From Devosia sp. Root436 (GTDB lineage Bacteria > Pseudomonadota > Alphaproteobacteria > Rhizobiales > Devosiaceae): DNA of 64,000 bases. Shown piece by piece: positions 1-9,007 of this stretch; position 1 is the stretch's first letter, and each line of letters starts with the position of its first letter. The notes below the pieces were generated by a model that saw only the letters and a list, made by a program, of their open reading frames with translations, had not been told where the DNA came from and did no database searches. The DNA lies in assembly GCF_001426345.1 (NCBI RefSeq), contig NZ_LMEM01000014.1, positions 124,001-188,000 of the forward strand. Reading direction: 5' to 3'. A program made the translations under genes and the position numbers.

Positions 1-1236
1 GATGTCGCCTATGCCATCATCAGCCGCTTCACCGGCGACGAGATCGCGCCGGGCAAGCTCAAGGCCATCCTCGAGGAAGCCTATGCCGCCTTCCGCCACC
101 CCTCGGTGGCGCCGCTGCTCGAACTCGAGCCCAACCATTTCGTGCTGGAACTGTTCCATGGGCCCACTCTGGCCTTCAAGGACGTGGCCATGCAGTTCCT
201 GAGCCGGGTGATGGATCATATCCTGGCCGAACGCGGGCTCCGGGCGACCATTGTCGGCGCCACCTCGGGCGATACCGGCTCGGCCGCCATCGAGGCCTTC
301 CGCGGACGCGACACCACCGACATCTTCATCCTGCACCCCCAGGGCCGCACCTCGCCGGTGCAGCGCCTGCAGATGACCACGGTGCTCGACGCCAATGTCC
401 ACAATATCGCGCTCGAAGGCACGTTCGACGACTGCCAGAACATCGTCAAGGCGCTGTTCAACAATCACAAGTTCCGCGACCGCGTGCGCCTCTCGGGCGT
501 CAACTCCATCAATTGGGGCCGCATCGTCGCGCAGATCGTCTATTACTTCACCGCGGCCGTTTCCCTCGGCAGCCCGCACCGCAAGGTCAGCTTCACCGTG
601 CCGACAGGCAATTTCGGCGACATCTTCGCCGGCTATTGTGCCAAGGCCATGGGCCTGCCGATCGATCGCCTGATCATCGCCACCAATGCCAACGACATCC
701 TGCGCCGCACCATGGATAGCGGCCGCTACGAGATGGATGGCGTCGCCCCCACCATCAGCCCGTCGATGGATATCCAGATTTCATCCAATTTCGAGCGCCT
801 GCTGTTCGAAGCCGCCGGCCGCGATGCCGGTGCCGTGGTCCGCATGATGGATGGCCTCAAGCAATCGGGTGGCTTCGCCCTGCCGGACAATGCGCTGGCT
901 GCCATCCGCCGCGATTTTGCCGCCGGCACGACCGGCGAGGCCGAGACGAAAGCGACCATTGCCGCGACCCTCAAGGCCTCCGCCTACCTGCTCGATCCCC
1001 ATACCGCCGTGGGCGCCCATGTGGCCCGCGCCCATCTCGGCGCCACGCCGATGGTGACGCTCGCCACCGCCCATCCCGCCAAATTCCCGGCCGCCGTCAA
1101 GGACGCCTCCGGCATCGAGCCGGCTTTGCCGGCCTGGCTGGCCGATCTTCATTCCCGCCAGGAGCGCCTCAGCGTCCTTGCCAATGACCAGACTGCGGTC
1201 GAAGACTTCATCTCGGCGCGTACGCGCGCTGCCTGA
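1..1236 (+). CDS. thrC: Threonine synthase, 5' end outside the window
   Basis: PLP-dependent enzyme that converts O-phosphohomoserine to threonine, the last step of threonine synthesis in the cytosol. The frame is open from base 1, so the N-terminus lies upstream; 411 residues are visible. The segment GPTLAFKDVAMQ carries the Schiff-base lysine (codon 178-180), and GATSGDTGSAA and PTGNFGDIFAGY are the phosphate-binding loops typical of ThrC. The stop at 1234 is followed 54 bases later by the M16 protease start, so the two are probably co-transcribed. Identification is firm; only the missing start is uncertain. Confidence 0.97.
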   Translation, partial: DVAYAIISRFTGDEIAPGKLKAILEEAYAAFRHPSVAPLLELEPNHFVLELFHGPTLAFKDVAMQFLSRVMDHILAERGLRATIVGATSGDTGSAAIEAFRGRDTTDIFILHPQGRTSPVQRLQMTTVLDANVHNIALEGTFDDCQNIVKALFNNHKFRDRVRLSGVNSINWGRIVAQIVYYFTAAVSLGSPHRKVSFTVPTGNFGDIFAGYCAKAMGLPIDRLIIATNANDILRRTMDSGRYEMDGVAPTISPSMDIQISSNFERLLFEAAGRDAGAVVRMMDGLKQSGGFALPDNALAAIRRDFAAGTTGEAETKATIAATLKASAYLLDPHTAVGAHVARAHLGATPMVTLATAHPAKFPAAVKDASGIEPALPAWLADLHSRQERLSVLANDQTAVEDFISARTRAA

Positions 1237-1290
1237 CGAAACGGGGGCCAGGCGGTCGCTCGACCGCCAGGCCTCGTGGAGGAGCCTCGC

Positions 1291-2553
1291 GTGAGCGTAC
1301 AATCGACGACCCTTGATAACGGCATGGTGGTGCTGACCGACGACATGCCGCATCTCGAAAGTGCTTCCCTCGGCGTCTGGGTCAAGGCTGGGGCGCGCAG
1401 CGAGCGCAAGGCCGAGCATGGCATCTCGCACCTGCTCGAACACATGGCCTTCAAGGGCACCACGTCGCGCACGGCCCTGCAGATTGCCGAGGCCATCGAG
1501 AATGTGGGGGGCGATCTCAACGCCGCCACCTCCATCGAGCATACCGGCTATTTCGCCCGCGTGCTCAAGGACGACGTGGTTCTCGCCGCCGATATTCTCG
1601 CCGATATCCTGCAAAATTCCCTGTTCGAAGATGACGAACTCACTCGCGAGAAACAGGTGATCGTCCAGGAGATCGGCGCGGCGCGAGACAATCCCGACGA
1701 CCACGTCTTCGACCTGTTCCAGCAAGCCGCCTTTCCCACCCAGCCGATCGGCCGCACCATTCTGGGCACGGTGGATTCGGTGCGCGAATTCAATCCTGAC
1801 ACCATCCGCAAATATATGGGCCGCAACTATGTGGGCGATCACATGGTGATGGCCGCCGCCGGCAATGTGGACCATGACCAGCTGGTCGATGTGGCGCGCG
1901 AGCGCTTCGCCACCCTCAAGCCCAATGGGGCGCCCGCGCCGCAGCGTGCCGAATATCATGGCGGCGAGGAGCGGCTGATCTCCGAGCACGAGCAGGCCCA
2001 TATCGTCGTCGGCTTCGAGGGGCGCGCCTATAATGCGGACGGTTTCTATGCCGCCCAGGTGCTGGCCTCCATCCTGGGTGGCGGCATGAGTTCGCGTCTG
2101 TTCCAGGAGGTGCGCGAGAAACGCGGCCTCTGCTACTCGGTCTATTCCTTCCACTGGGCCTTTGCCGATAGCGGCGTGTTCGGGGTTGCCGCTGCCACCG
2201 GCGAGGACGAGGTCGCCGAGCTGGTTCCCGTCGTGCTCGACGAACTCAAGCGCGCCACCGAGAATATCACCGAAGACGAGGTGATCCGCGTGCGCAACCA
2301 GATCAGGGCAGGGCTCCTGATGTCGCTGGAAAGCCCCTCGGCCCGCGCCGGCCAACTGGCGCGCCAGCAGATTCTGTGGGGCCGCCCCATTCCCATGCAG
2401 GAAACGGTGGACCGCATCAACGCCATTACCGCCCGGCGGGTGCAGGATGTTGCCGAGCAGATATTCATGCAGGGCACGCCCACCCTGGCGGGCATCGGGC
2501 CCATCGGCAATCTCGCCGATATCGGCACGATTGGCGATCACCTCAAGCGCTGA
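1291..2553 (+). CDS. M16 family zinc metallopeptidase (mitochondrial processing peptidase-like)
   Basis: Predicted zinc endopeptidase of 420 residues, the bacterial counterpart of the mitochondrial processing peptidase beta subunit. The inverted zinc motif is HLLEH, with H47, E50 and H51, and the downstream acidic ligand lies in the conserved helix about 75 residues later. A second M16 half-domain follows, with the glycine-rich SILGGGMSSRLFQEVREKRG segment. I chose GTG at 1291 because GGAGGAG lies at 1278-1284, six bases upstream; an in-frame GTG at 1276 has no such site. It follows thrC directly. The physiological substrate cannot be told from sequence. Confidence 0.93.
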   Translation: MSVQSTTLDNGMVVLTDDMPHLESASLGVWVKAGARSERKAEHGISHLLEHMAFKGTTSRTALQIAEAIENVGGDLNAATSIEHTGYFARVLKDDVVLAADILADILQNSLFEDDELTREKQVIVQEIGAARDNPDDHVFDLFQQAAFPTQPIGRTILGTVDSVREFNPDTIRKYMGRNYVGDHMVMAAAGNVDHDQLVDVARERFATLKPNGAPAPQRAEYHGGEERLISEHEQAHIVVGFEGRAYNADGFYAAQVLASILGGGMSSRLFQEVREKRGLCYSVYSFHWAFADSGVFGVAAATGEDEVAELVPVVLDELKRATENITEDEVIRVRNQIRAGLLMSLESPSARAGQLARQQILWGRPIPMQETVDRINAITARRVQDVAEQIFMQGTPTLAGIGPIGNLADIGTIGDHLKR

Positions 2554-2565
2554 GTCCGACACGCC

Positions 2566-3174
2566 ATGCTGTGGCCCTGGTCATCCCCCGCTCCCCTGAT
2601 TACCCTGCGCGGGCCGCGCGTCCTGCTGCGCCTGCCGCAAATGGGCGACTATGAGGCGTGGTACGCGCTGCGCCGGGCCAGTCGCGATTTTCTCAAGCCG
2701 TTCGAGCCACGCTGGACCGAGGCCGACCTGGGCCGCCGCGTCTTTGCCACCCGGGTCAAGCGCGCCCGCGAGGAAGCGGAGGAGGGGAGCGACTATTCCT
2801 TCTTCATCTTCCTGGTTGCCGGCAGGCAGGAGACATTGGTGGGTGGCATCACCCTGTCCAATATTCGCCGGCGTGCGGCGCAGTTCGTCAATCTCGGCTA
2901 CTGGATGGGCCAGCAATTTGCCGGCCAGGGCCTGATGAGCGAGGCCGTCGGCGTCAGCCTGCCCTTCGTCTTCGATACGCTGGACCTGCATCGCATCCAC
3001 GCCGCCTTCCTCCCCGGTAACACCGCCTCCCGGCGCGTTCTCGAAAAGAACGGCTTTGCCGAGGAAGGCTTTGCCGAAAACTACCTGCAGATCAACGGCC
3101 GCTGGGAACACCATGTCCTGTTCGGCCTGACCCGGGAACGCTACGAAATGGCCCGCTATCTGCGCCGGGTATAG
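2566..3174 (+). CDS. GNAT family N-acetyltransferase, RimJ/RimL type
   Basis: Acetyl-CoA-dependent N-acetyltransferase of 202 residues. Visible features are the N-terminal strand TLRGPRVLLRLPQMGDYEAW typical of RimJ/RimL proteins, a central LGYWMGQQFAGQGLMSEAVG segment that is the acetyl-CoA pyrophosphate loop (Q/R-x-x-G-x-G/A type), and the FLPGNTASRRVLEKNGF motif that closes the fold. It begins 12 bases after the M16 stop and is probably in the same operon as thrC. RimJ-like enzymes modify ribosomal protein N-termini, but the substrate here is unproven; small-molecule acetylation is possible. Confidence 0.9.
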   Translation: MLWPWSSPAPLITLRGPRVLLRLPQMGDYEAWYALRRASRDFLKPFEPRWTEADLGRRVFATRVKRAREEAEEGSDYSFFIFLVAGRQETLVGGITLSNIRRRAAQFVNLGYWMGQQFAGQGLMSEAVGVSLPFVFDTLDLHRIHAAFLPGNTASRRVLEKNGFAEEGFAENYLQINGRWEHHVLFGLTRERYEMARYLRRV

Positions 3175-3290
3175 ACTGCGTGACCGCGAGTAGGCACCAT
3201 CCCACCCTTGAGCCGGGACCCATCCCGAGATCACGCCACGACCGCAAGTAGGTCGGGCCACCCCCACCCTTGGACGCATGAGTCCGGTTA

Positions 3291-3467
3291 CCCTCTCCCC
3301 TTGAGGGAGAGGGTGGAAATCCGCGTTCAGCGGATTTCCGGGGGAGGGGTGCTGCGCTCTGCCATGCTTGCATGTCGGCGGAGGGCTCGATACCCTCATC
3401 CGCCCGGAGCCTGTCCTCGTGCGCGAAGCGACACGGGGAGGCACCTTCTCCCTCAAGGGGAGAAGGG
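3291..3467. repeat. RIME/REP-like mosaic palindromic element
   Basis: The element is bounded by dyads of the CCCTCTCCCCTTGAGGGAG type at its left end and CCTTCTCCCTCAAGGGGAG at its right end. Inside it has a perfect 10-bp stem at 3315-3339 (GGAAATCCGC, loop GTTCA, GCGGATTTCC) and a CCCTCATCCG box. The same parts recur at 21440-21581 and 43241-43400, and in part at 9651-9787, which makes this a dispersed family rather than a local accident. Such mosaics are common in Hyphomicrobiales. Confidence 0.8.
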
Positions 3468-3691
3468 AAAGAGCCCAAGCTCCACGCGCCCAATGTGAAC
3501 ACTCCCCCTGATAGGTGAGAAGGAATGAGGGTGGGGGTTGGGGTAAGTCACAAGCCCCAACTTATCCATTTTATCCCCGTCTCCAAAAGCTGGTGCATAC
3601 TGTGCTCATCCCCGCCAATCACGCGGCCCCGACGCAGGGCCGGGCGGGGAGGCTGGAGACGGGGGCGCCCGTTTGGCCGGGCTCCAGATCC

Positions 3692-3753
3692 GTGATGGGC
3701 GGCCCTTGGTCCGTTCTATGTCGACAGTTCTTGGTCCAAAGGCCGCCCATCAC
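3692..3753. repeat. Long inverted repeat (21-bp arms)
   Basis: The left arm at 3692-3712 begins GTGATGGGCGGCC and the right arm at 3733-3753 ends GGCCGCCCATCAC. The arms pair over 21 bases with two mismatches around a 20-base loop that contains the palindrome TGTCGACA. There is no T-tract, so it is not an ordinary intrinsic terminator. It lies about 210 bases upstream of the 7TM GGDEF-EAL gene. Confidence 0.7.
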
Positions 3754-3965
3754 CCGTGAAAACCGCGTTACAGGCGGCGTTTCGGCATGTCTTGTGGTTA
3801 TTCACTGTTGCCAATCGGCAACAGTCCGCCATGCTTGTCGCCCGCGCCAATCCCCGCTACCAAAGGGCGCTCCCGCCAAGAGGATGCCGTTCAGCGCCGG
3901 GTTGCCGCAACCTCTCGCCGGAACGCTGCCACAATGAAGCCTACCGCAGGATATAATCGCCCCTG

Positions 3966-6845
3966 ATGCGTCACCTCTTTGCACTCGCGATGTGTCTTGC
4001 GTTCGCGCTGGCCGCCCACGCTCCCGCCGCCGCCTTCGAAGTCATTTCGGTTCCCGAAGACGTCAACGCGGTCAATCTCTCCCAGGTGATCGAGATTCAG
4101 CCCGGCACCGATGGCCGCGTGCAATTGTCCACCGCGCCGGGTGAAGACGGCATCATCCGCCGCATCGAGGTGCTGGCAAGCCAGCAGGGCACCAATCCCA
4201 ATTTCGCGCTGTTTGCGCTGCGCAACGAGAGCGACCAGCAGATCGAACGCCTGCTCGTGGCGCCATTCTTCCGCCTGCCGGGTTCGGGAATTTTCCAGCC
4301 CGACCTGGGCGACGACCGGCTCAATGCCCTGACGCCAAGTGCCGGCATCCGCCCCGTGCGCCTTGCCGACAGCGAGGCCGATGTGTTCGAGGTGACGCTC
4401 GACCCCGGCGCCACCGTGACCTTCGTGGCCGAGCTCTCGGGCGAGCAATTGCCCGAGCTATACCTCTGGCAGCCCAATGGCTACCGCGACTATGTGAACT
4501 CCTTCACCCTGTTCCGTGGCGTGGTGCTGGGCGTGGCCTCGCTGGCGGCGGTGTTCCTCACTATCATGTTCGTGGTCAAGGGCCGCGGCATCTTTCCGGC
4601 CACCGCGGCTTTCGCCTGGGCGGTGCTCATCTATCTGCTGATCGACTTCGGCGTCCTCGGCCGCATCCTCGGCCTGCCTGCCGGCGGCATGCAACCCCTG
4701 CGCGCGGCGGCGGAGGCGGGCATAGCGACGACGCTTGCGGGGTTCCTGTTCATCTATCTCAACCTGCACCGCTGGCATCTGCGCTTCATCCACCTGGCGC
4801 TTGGCCTTGCGGCCCTGTTCCTGGCGCTCTTCGCCTTCGCCTTTTTCCAGCCGGCCATCGCCGCAACCATCGCCAGGCTGGTCCTGGCTTTGCTCGGCGT
4901 TTCCGGCTTCTTCCTCATCCTGCTGCTGGCTTTGCGCGGCTATGACCGCGCCGTGCTGCTGGTGCCCACCTGGATCATCCTGATTTCCTGGCTGTTCTAC
5001 TCCTGGCTGGTGGTGACCGGGCAGGTGTCCAACGACGTGGCCCAACCCGCCGTGGGCGGCGGCCTCGTGCTGATCGTCATGCTGCTCGGCTTTACCGCCG
5101 TGCAGCACGCCTTCTCGGAAGGGCAGGTCTCCATCGGTACATTGTCCGAGGTGGAGCGGCGCGCTTTGGCGCTGACCGGCTCGGGCGACTTCGTTTTCGA
5201 CTGGAATATCGAGCGCGACCGCGTTTCGGTCAGCGACGAACTCGCCACCCGCCTCGGCGAAAAGCGCGGCGCCCTGCGCGGCGCCATCAAGCGCTGGCTC
5301 GATCGCGTCCACCCCGATGACCGCGACCGTTTCCGCACCGCCTTCGATACGCTGGTCGAACTGCGCCGCGGCAAGGTCTCGGCCGATATGCGCGTGGCCG
5401 GCCACGATGGCAGCTATCGCAGCTTCCGCATGCGGGTAAAGCCGGTGCTGGGCGGCGATGGCCAGGTCAACCGCATCGTTGGCACATTGCAGGACGTTAC
5501 CGAAGATCGCGCCGCCCGCGAGCGCCTGCTGCACGATGCCGTGCATGATAGCCTGACCGGCCTGCCCAACCGCCAGCTCTTCCTCGACCGGCTGGAGCGG
5601 GCTCTGGTCCGCGCCCGTACGCCGGGCGGCACCAAGCCGGCGGTGTTCCTCATCGATATCGACCGCTTCATGGAGCTGGAGGAGCGCATCGGTCATTCGG
5701 CCGCCGATTCGGTGCTGCTGGCCATTTCGCGCCGCATCGCCCGCATCATGCGTCCGCTCGATACCGTGGCCCGCGTCACCGGCGATCAGTTCGCGGTGAT
5801 CCTTGCCTCCGAGCAGGCTGCCGGCAAGATTGCCGAGACGGCCGAGCAGATCCGCAAGGCGCTCAAGGCGCCGTTCAATTTCGGTGACCGGGACCTCACC
5901 CTCTCGGCCTCCATCGGCGTCACCATCTATGACAGCAACCCGGCAACCGCCGCCGATGTGCTGCGCGATGCCGAACTCGCCATGTATTACGCCAAGCGCC
6001 TGGGTGGCGACCGCATCGAAGCCTACCGCGCCTCCGCCCGGTCTATCGCCGCCTACAACCGCGCCAGCGAGGAAGACCTCGAGCGCGGCATGAAGCAGGG
6101 CGAGTTGCATGTGCAGTTCCAGCCAGTCACCGATATCCAGACCGGCCAGATTGCCGGCGCCGAAGCCCTGATGCGCTGGATTCACCCCACCCGCGGCGTG
6201 GTCAATCCGGACGAATTCGTGCCTCTGGCCGAACGGTCGGGCCAGATCGAAAAGCTCGGACGCCTGGCTTTCGAACAGTCCGCTGCCCAGGCCAAGGACT
6301 GGATGACGGCCTTCGGCCTGCCCGAGGAATTCTTCATTTCGGTGAACCTGTCGCCGACACAACTGGCGACCGAAACCCTGCTCAACGACATGCGCAGCCT
6401 CGTCAGCCAGGACAAGGAATTGGCCAGCCACCTCAAGCTGGAGATCACCGAGAGCCAGGTGATGACCAATCCGGAACACTCCGCCTATATGCTGCAGGCC
6501 CTGCGCAATCTGGGCCTGGGGCTGGCGCTCGACGACTTCGGCACCGGCCATTCGTCGCTGAGTTATCTGCACCGTTTCCCGTTCGACACGATCAAGATTC
6601 CCGCGGCCTTCGTGAAGATGGGAGGCACTACCGGCATCGCCCACACGCAGGGGCCGATCATCAAGGCCGTCGTCGCCTTGGCCACCGATCTCGACCTGAT
6701 GGTGATCGCCGAGGGCGTCGAGACGCTGGACGAGATCGAGCGGCTGCGCCAGCTCAACTGCCGCTACGCCCAGGGCTTCGCCTTCGGTGCGGCCATGACC
6801 GGCGCGGAATTCGGCAAGAAGCTGGCAGCCCAGCTCGGAAAATGA
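3966..6845 (+). CDS. RgsP-like 7TM membrane protein with PAS, GGDEF and EAL domains
   Basis: Cyclic-di-GMP enzyme or receptor of 959 residues. A signal peptide (1-24) precedes a beta-rich periplasmic domain to about residue 170. Seven or so membrane segments of the 7TMR-DISM type span about 175-380, followed by a PAS domain (400-510), GGDEF (525-675) and EAL (690-950). The GGDEF signature is TGDQF at 605-609, so cyclase activity is doubtful. The EAL domain looks active: EALMRW with E733, NLSPTQL, EITES, DDFGTGHSS and VIAEGVET are all present. Architecture and closeness to thrC suggest an orthologue of Sinorhizobium RgsP, involved in polar growth; that is inference. Confidence 0.93.
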   Translation: MRHLFALAMCLAFALAAHAPAAAFEVISVPEDVNAVNLSQVIEIQPGTDGRVQLSTAPGEDGIIRRIEVLASQQGTNPNFALFALRNESDQQIERLLVAPFFRLPGSGIFQPDLGDDRLNALTPSAGIRPVRLADSEADVFEVTLDPGATVTFVAELSGEQLPELYLWQPNGYRDYVNSFTLFRGVVLGVASLAAVFLTIMFVVKGRGIFPATAAFAWAVLIYLLIDFGVLGRILGLPAGGMQPLRAAAEAGIATTLAGFLFIYLNLHRWHLRFIHLALGLAALFLALFAFAFFQPAIAATIARLVLALLGVSGFFLILLLALRGYDRAVLLVPTWIILISWLFYSWLVVTGQVSNDVAQPAVGGGLVLIVMLLGFTAVQHAFSEGQVSIGTLSEVERRALALTGSGDFVFDWNIERDRVSVSDELATRLGEKRGALRGAIKRWLDRVHPDDRDRFRTAFDTLVELRRGKVSADMRVAGHDGSYRSFRMRVKPVLGGDGQVNRIVGTLQDVTEDRAARERLLHDAVHDSLTGLPNRQLFLDRLERALVRARTPGGTKPAVFLIDIDRFMELEERIGHSAADSVLLAISRRIARIMRPLDTVARVTGDQFAVILASEQAAGKIAETAEQIRKALKAPFNFGDRDLTLSASIGVTIYDSNPATAADVLRDAELAMYYAKRLGGDRIEAYRASARSIAAYNRASEEDLERGMKQGELHVQFQPVTDIQTGQIAGAEALMRWIHPTRGVVNPDEFVPLAERSGQIEKLGRLAFEQSAAQAKDWMTAFGLPEEFFISVNLSPTQLATETLLNDMRSLVSQDKELASHLKLEITESQVMTNPEHSAYMLQALRNLGLGLALDDFGTGHSSLSYLHRFPFDTIKIPAAFVKMGGTTGIAHTQGPIIKAVVALATDLDLMVIAEGVETLDEIERLRQLNCRYAQGFAFGAAMTGAEFGKKLAAQLGK

Positions 6846-6854
6846 GGCGGGGTG

Positions 6855-7430
6855 TCAGGCATGTCCCGCATCGGGGCTCAGCGTCGCCCGTGTGATCCGC
6901 AGGCTGGCCAGCGCCGCTTCGTAGCGGTCTTCCACCGGCGTTTCGAACAGCAGCTTCTGGCTGAAGGGCGCCGTGAGCCAGCCATTGTCGCCGATTTCGC
7001 CCTCGAGCTGGCCGGCACTCCAACCGCAACAGCCCAGTGCAAACAGCGACGAGCGCGGAGCCGGACCGAAGGCCATGGCCTTGAGGATGTCCAGCGTCGC
7101 GGTAAGGCAGATACCCTCGGTCACCGGATAGCTGTTGCCGCTGCTGTAATCCGACGAATGCAGCACGAAGCCGCGCCCCTTTTCCACCGGCCCGCCGCGC
7201 ATCACGGTGCGCTGGCGGATGGAATCGGGCAGGCGGATGACGGCATCGGGGTCACCCAGGTCGAGTTCGTCGAGAATGTCGGCAAGGCGCAGATTGGCCA
7301 GTTCGTGATTGACCACGATGCCCATCGCCCCCTCGCTGCCATGGCCGACGAGCAGGATGACGCTTTCCGCGAAGCGCTCGTCGCTCATATCAGGCATGGC
7401 GACGAGAAATTGTCCTTCGAGCGAGTGCAT
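6855..7430 (-). CDS. YqgE/AlgH family protein
   Basis: Cytosolic protein of 191 residues, of usual length for the UPF0301/AlgH family. The N-terminal LEGQFLVAMPDMSDERFAES and the VILLVGHGSEGAMGIVVN segment are diagnostic, and GCCGWSAGQLEGEI lies in the C-terminal half. AlgH was named as an alginate regulator in Pseudomonas, but the biochemical role of the family is unsettled. It is convergent with the GGDEF-EAL gene (9 bases between stops) and divergent from the DsbD-like gene. Confidence 0.95.
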   Translation of the reverse strand: MHSLEGQFLVAMPDMSDERFAESVILLVGHGSEGAMGIVVNHELANLRLADILDELDLGDPDAVIRLPDSIRQRTVMRGGPVEKGRGFVLHSSDYSSGNSYPVTEGICLTATLDILKAMAFGPAPRSSLFALGCCGWSAGQLEGEIGDNGWLTAPFSQKLLFETPVEDRYEAALASLRITRATLSPDAGHA

Positions 7431-7543
7431 GGGCCAATAGTAGGCATGGTCGATGCCCCTGCCAAGTTACGATGGTCTTGTGGGTGGGGGCATCACGAAG
7501 GCATGATGGGCCGTCGGCTATTTCTAAACGCGATCCTGCGCTA

Positions 7544-8368
7544 ATGCCTTTCTCCATGCGCCCGATTTATCTCGCCCTCAGCCTCGCTCTGCTTGCCGGC
7601 CCCGCTCAGGCGGGCGAAACCGCCTGGCAGGAAGTCGCGCCGGGCGTGACCCTGCGGCTGATCAGCAGCGGGCAGATCAAGCCCGATGGCACGACGCTGA
7701 TCGGGCTCGAGATCGCCATGCCCGAGACCAACAAGACCTATTGGCGCGTCCCCGGCGAGACGGGCCTGCCGACCGAACTGGACTTTTCCGGTTCGAGCGG
7801 CGTGCGCGACCATGAGATTCTCTGGCCCTATCCGACGCGGCATGAGACTGCGGACTATCTCGACTATGTCTATTTCGGCCCTACCATCCTGCCGGTCAGG
7901 CTGAATGTGGAGCCGGATGCGCCGCAGATCGAACTCAGCGCCGTGCTGGGCGTATGCTCGGATATCTGCGTGCCGGCCCAGGCCCGCTTTTCCCTGCCGC
8001 TCGACGATGCCGCGCCGGACAAGCCCAACGGGCTGCGTATTCGCCAGGCACTGGCCACGACGCCGATGGACTGGCCGGGCGACCCACAACCTGTTGGCAA
8101 TGTCGAGCTTTGGAGCGATGCCGGAATGCTGGCAGTCGAGCTTGCCGACGACGATCTCGACCCAGCCTCGCTGATTGCCGCGACCGACAGCGGCGAGCCG
8201 CTGTTCGGCACGCCGCAAAAAAGCCCGGAACCGAACCTAGTGCTCATTCCCATCCTGGGCAAAGCCGATGAAATGGACTTGGAAAACCAGCCCGTTCGGC
8301 TCACATTCCTGACAGGCGAGGGAGCTTTCGAGGTCAAGCGCATCATCAAGGTGCCGGCAACCGACTGA
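7544..8368 (+). CDS. Secreted protein with DsbD N-terminal-like domain
   Basis: Periplasmic protein of 274 residues. The start at 7544 gives MPFSMRPIYLALSLALLAG, a signal peptide cut after AQA; the inner ATG at 7556 is an alternative. The mature part resembles the periplasmic thiol-exchange domain of DsbD (PF11412), and VLGVCSDICVPAQA carries the cysteine pair in the usual place. It lacks the membrane and thioredoxin domains of full DsbD. This suggests a free-standing thiol reductant or reductase partner. A thiol peroxidase-family gene follows 122 bases downstream, which fits a redox theme without proving a link. Confidence 0.85.
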   Translation: MPFSMRPIYLALSLALLAGPAQAGETAWQEVAPGVTLRLISSGQIKPDGTTLIGLEIAMPETNKTYWRVPGETGLPTELDFSGSSGVRDHEILWPYPTRHETADYLDYVYFGPTILPVRLNVEPDAPQIELSAVLGVCSDICVPAQARFSLPLDDAAPDKPNGLRIRQALATTPMDWPGDPQPVGNVELWSDAGMLAVELADDDLDPASLIAATDSGEPLFGTPQKSPEPNLVLIPILGKADEMDLENQPVRLTFLTGEGAFEVKRIIKVPATD

Positions 8369-8490
8369 ACCGTGCAGGGAGGAAAGGGGCAATAGGCCTT
8401 GTCGGCGGCGCTAAAGCCGCTTATCCCGATTGCACTTGAGACGAGGACTGGCTGCCGCCTGGTGGCCGCAGGCATGGGGCATATCTATTC

Positions 8491-8985
8491 ATGATCGATC
8501 GCGGCAGTCCGGTTCCGTCCGTGCGGGTAAAACTTGTAAGCGCCGATGGCGCAACGGACACGACCAGCGACGCCGTACTCGGTAGCGGTCTTGTGGTGTT
8601 CTTTGCCGTACCCGGCGCCTTTACCCCGACCTGCCACGTCAATCATCTGCCTGGTTTCATCGCCAATGAGCCCAAGTTGCGGGCTGCGGGGGTCGATCAT
8701 ATCGTCTGCGCATCGGTCAATGATCATCATGTGATGAAGGCCTGGGCCGAAGCTTCCGGTGCATTGGGCAAGATCGACTTCATCGCCGACGGCAATGCCG
8801 AGCTTGCCGAAGCGCTCGGCCTTACCAAGGATTTTTCGGGTTCCGGCATGGGCAAGCGCTTCGTGCGCTCCGCCATGCTGATCCGCAATGGTGTCGTCGA
8901 TGCCGTTTTCGTCGAAGATGCGCCGGGCGTGAGTGCCAGCGGTGCTCCCGCCATCCTCATGGCGCTCGAAGTCGCCAATAGCTAG
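8491..8985 (+). CDS. Peroxiredoxin, Prx5 type
   Basis: Thiol peroxidase of 164 residues that reduces H2O2 and organic hydroperoxides. The active-site signature is PGAFTPTC with the peroxidatic cysteine at C48. The only other cysteine is C73, and none lies near residue 150 where eukaryotic PRDX5 has its resolving cysteine, so it probably works as a 1-Cys enzyme or uses an external thiol. The KDFSGSGMGKRFVRSAMLI segment is typical of the bacterial Prx5 group. The lipoprotein gene starts 22 bases downstream. Confidence 0.93.
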   Translation: MIDRGSPVPSVRVKLVSADGATDTTSDAVLGSGLVVFFAVPGAFTPTCHVNHLPGFIANEPKLRAAGVDHIVCASVNDHHVMKAWAEASGALGKIDFIADGNAELAEALGLTKDFSGSGMGKRFVRSAMLIRNGVVDAVFVEDAPGVSASGAPAILMALEVANS

Positions 8986-9007
8986 TGTAGCGTCAGGAGA
9001 TCGCCCC

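Larger units (their letters stand above)
3175..3965. other. Long intergenic region with mosaic repeats
   Basis: About 790 bases between the acetyltransferase and the 7TM GGDEF-EAL gene. The first part (3291-3467) is a mosaic palindromic repeat, and 3692-3753 is a separate long stem-loop. An open frame of about 140 codons at 3515-3937 shows no recognisable domain, has low-complexity composition shaped by the repeats and lacks a convincing ribosome site, so I do not call it. The promoter of the downstream gene should lie in the last 200 bases, but I could not assign boxes with confidence. Confidence 0.6.

Noticed and set aside
781..2562. Long antisense open frame across thrC end and the M16 gene
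   Set aside because: Mirror of real genes in GC-rich DNA; no domain or start signal, while the plus strand carries clear families.
3291..3467. CRISPR array
   Set aside because: Repeats are palindromic, not regularly spaced, and there are no cas genes in the window.
3515..3937. 140-codon frame in the intergenic region before the 7TM gene
   Set aside because: No ribosome site, no domain, and it passes through an inverted repeat.
4458..6644. 728-codon antisense frame inside the GGDEF-EAL gene
   Set aside because: Composition (Gln/Glu/His-rich) is an artefact of reading the complementary strand; the plus-strand domains are unequivocal.
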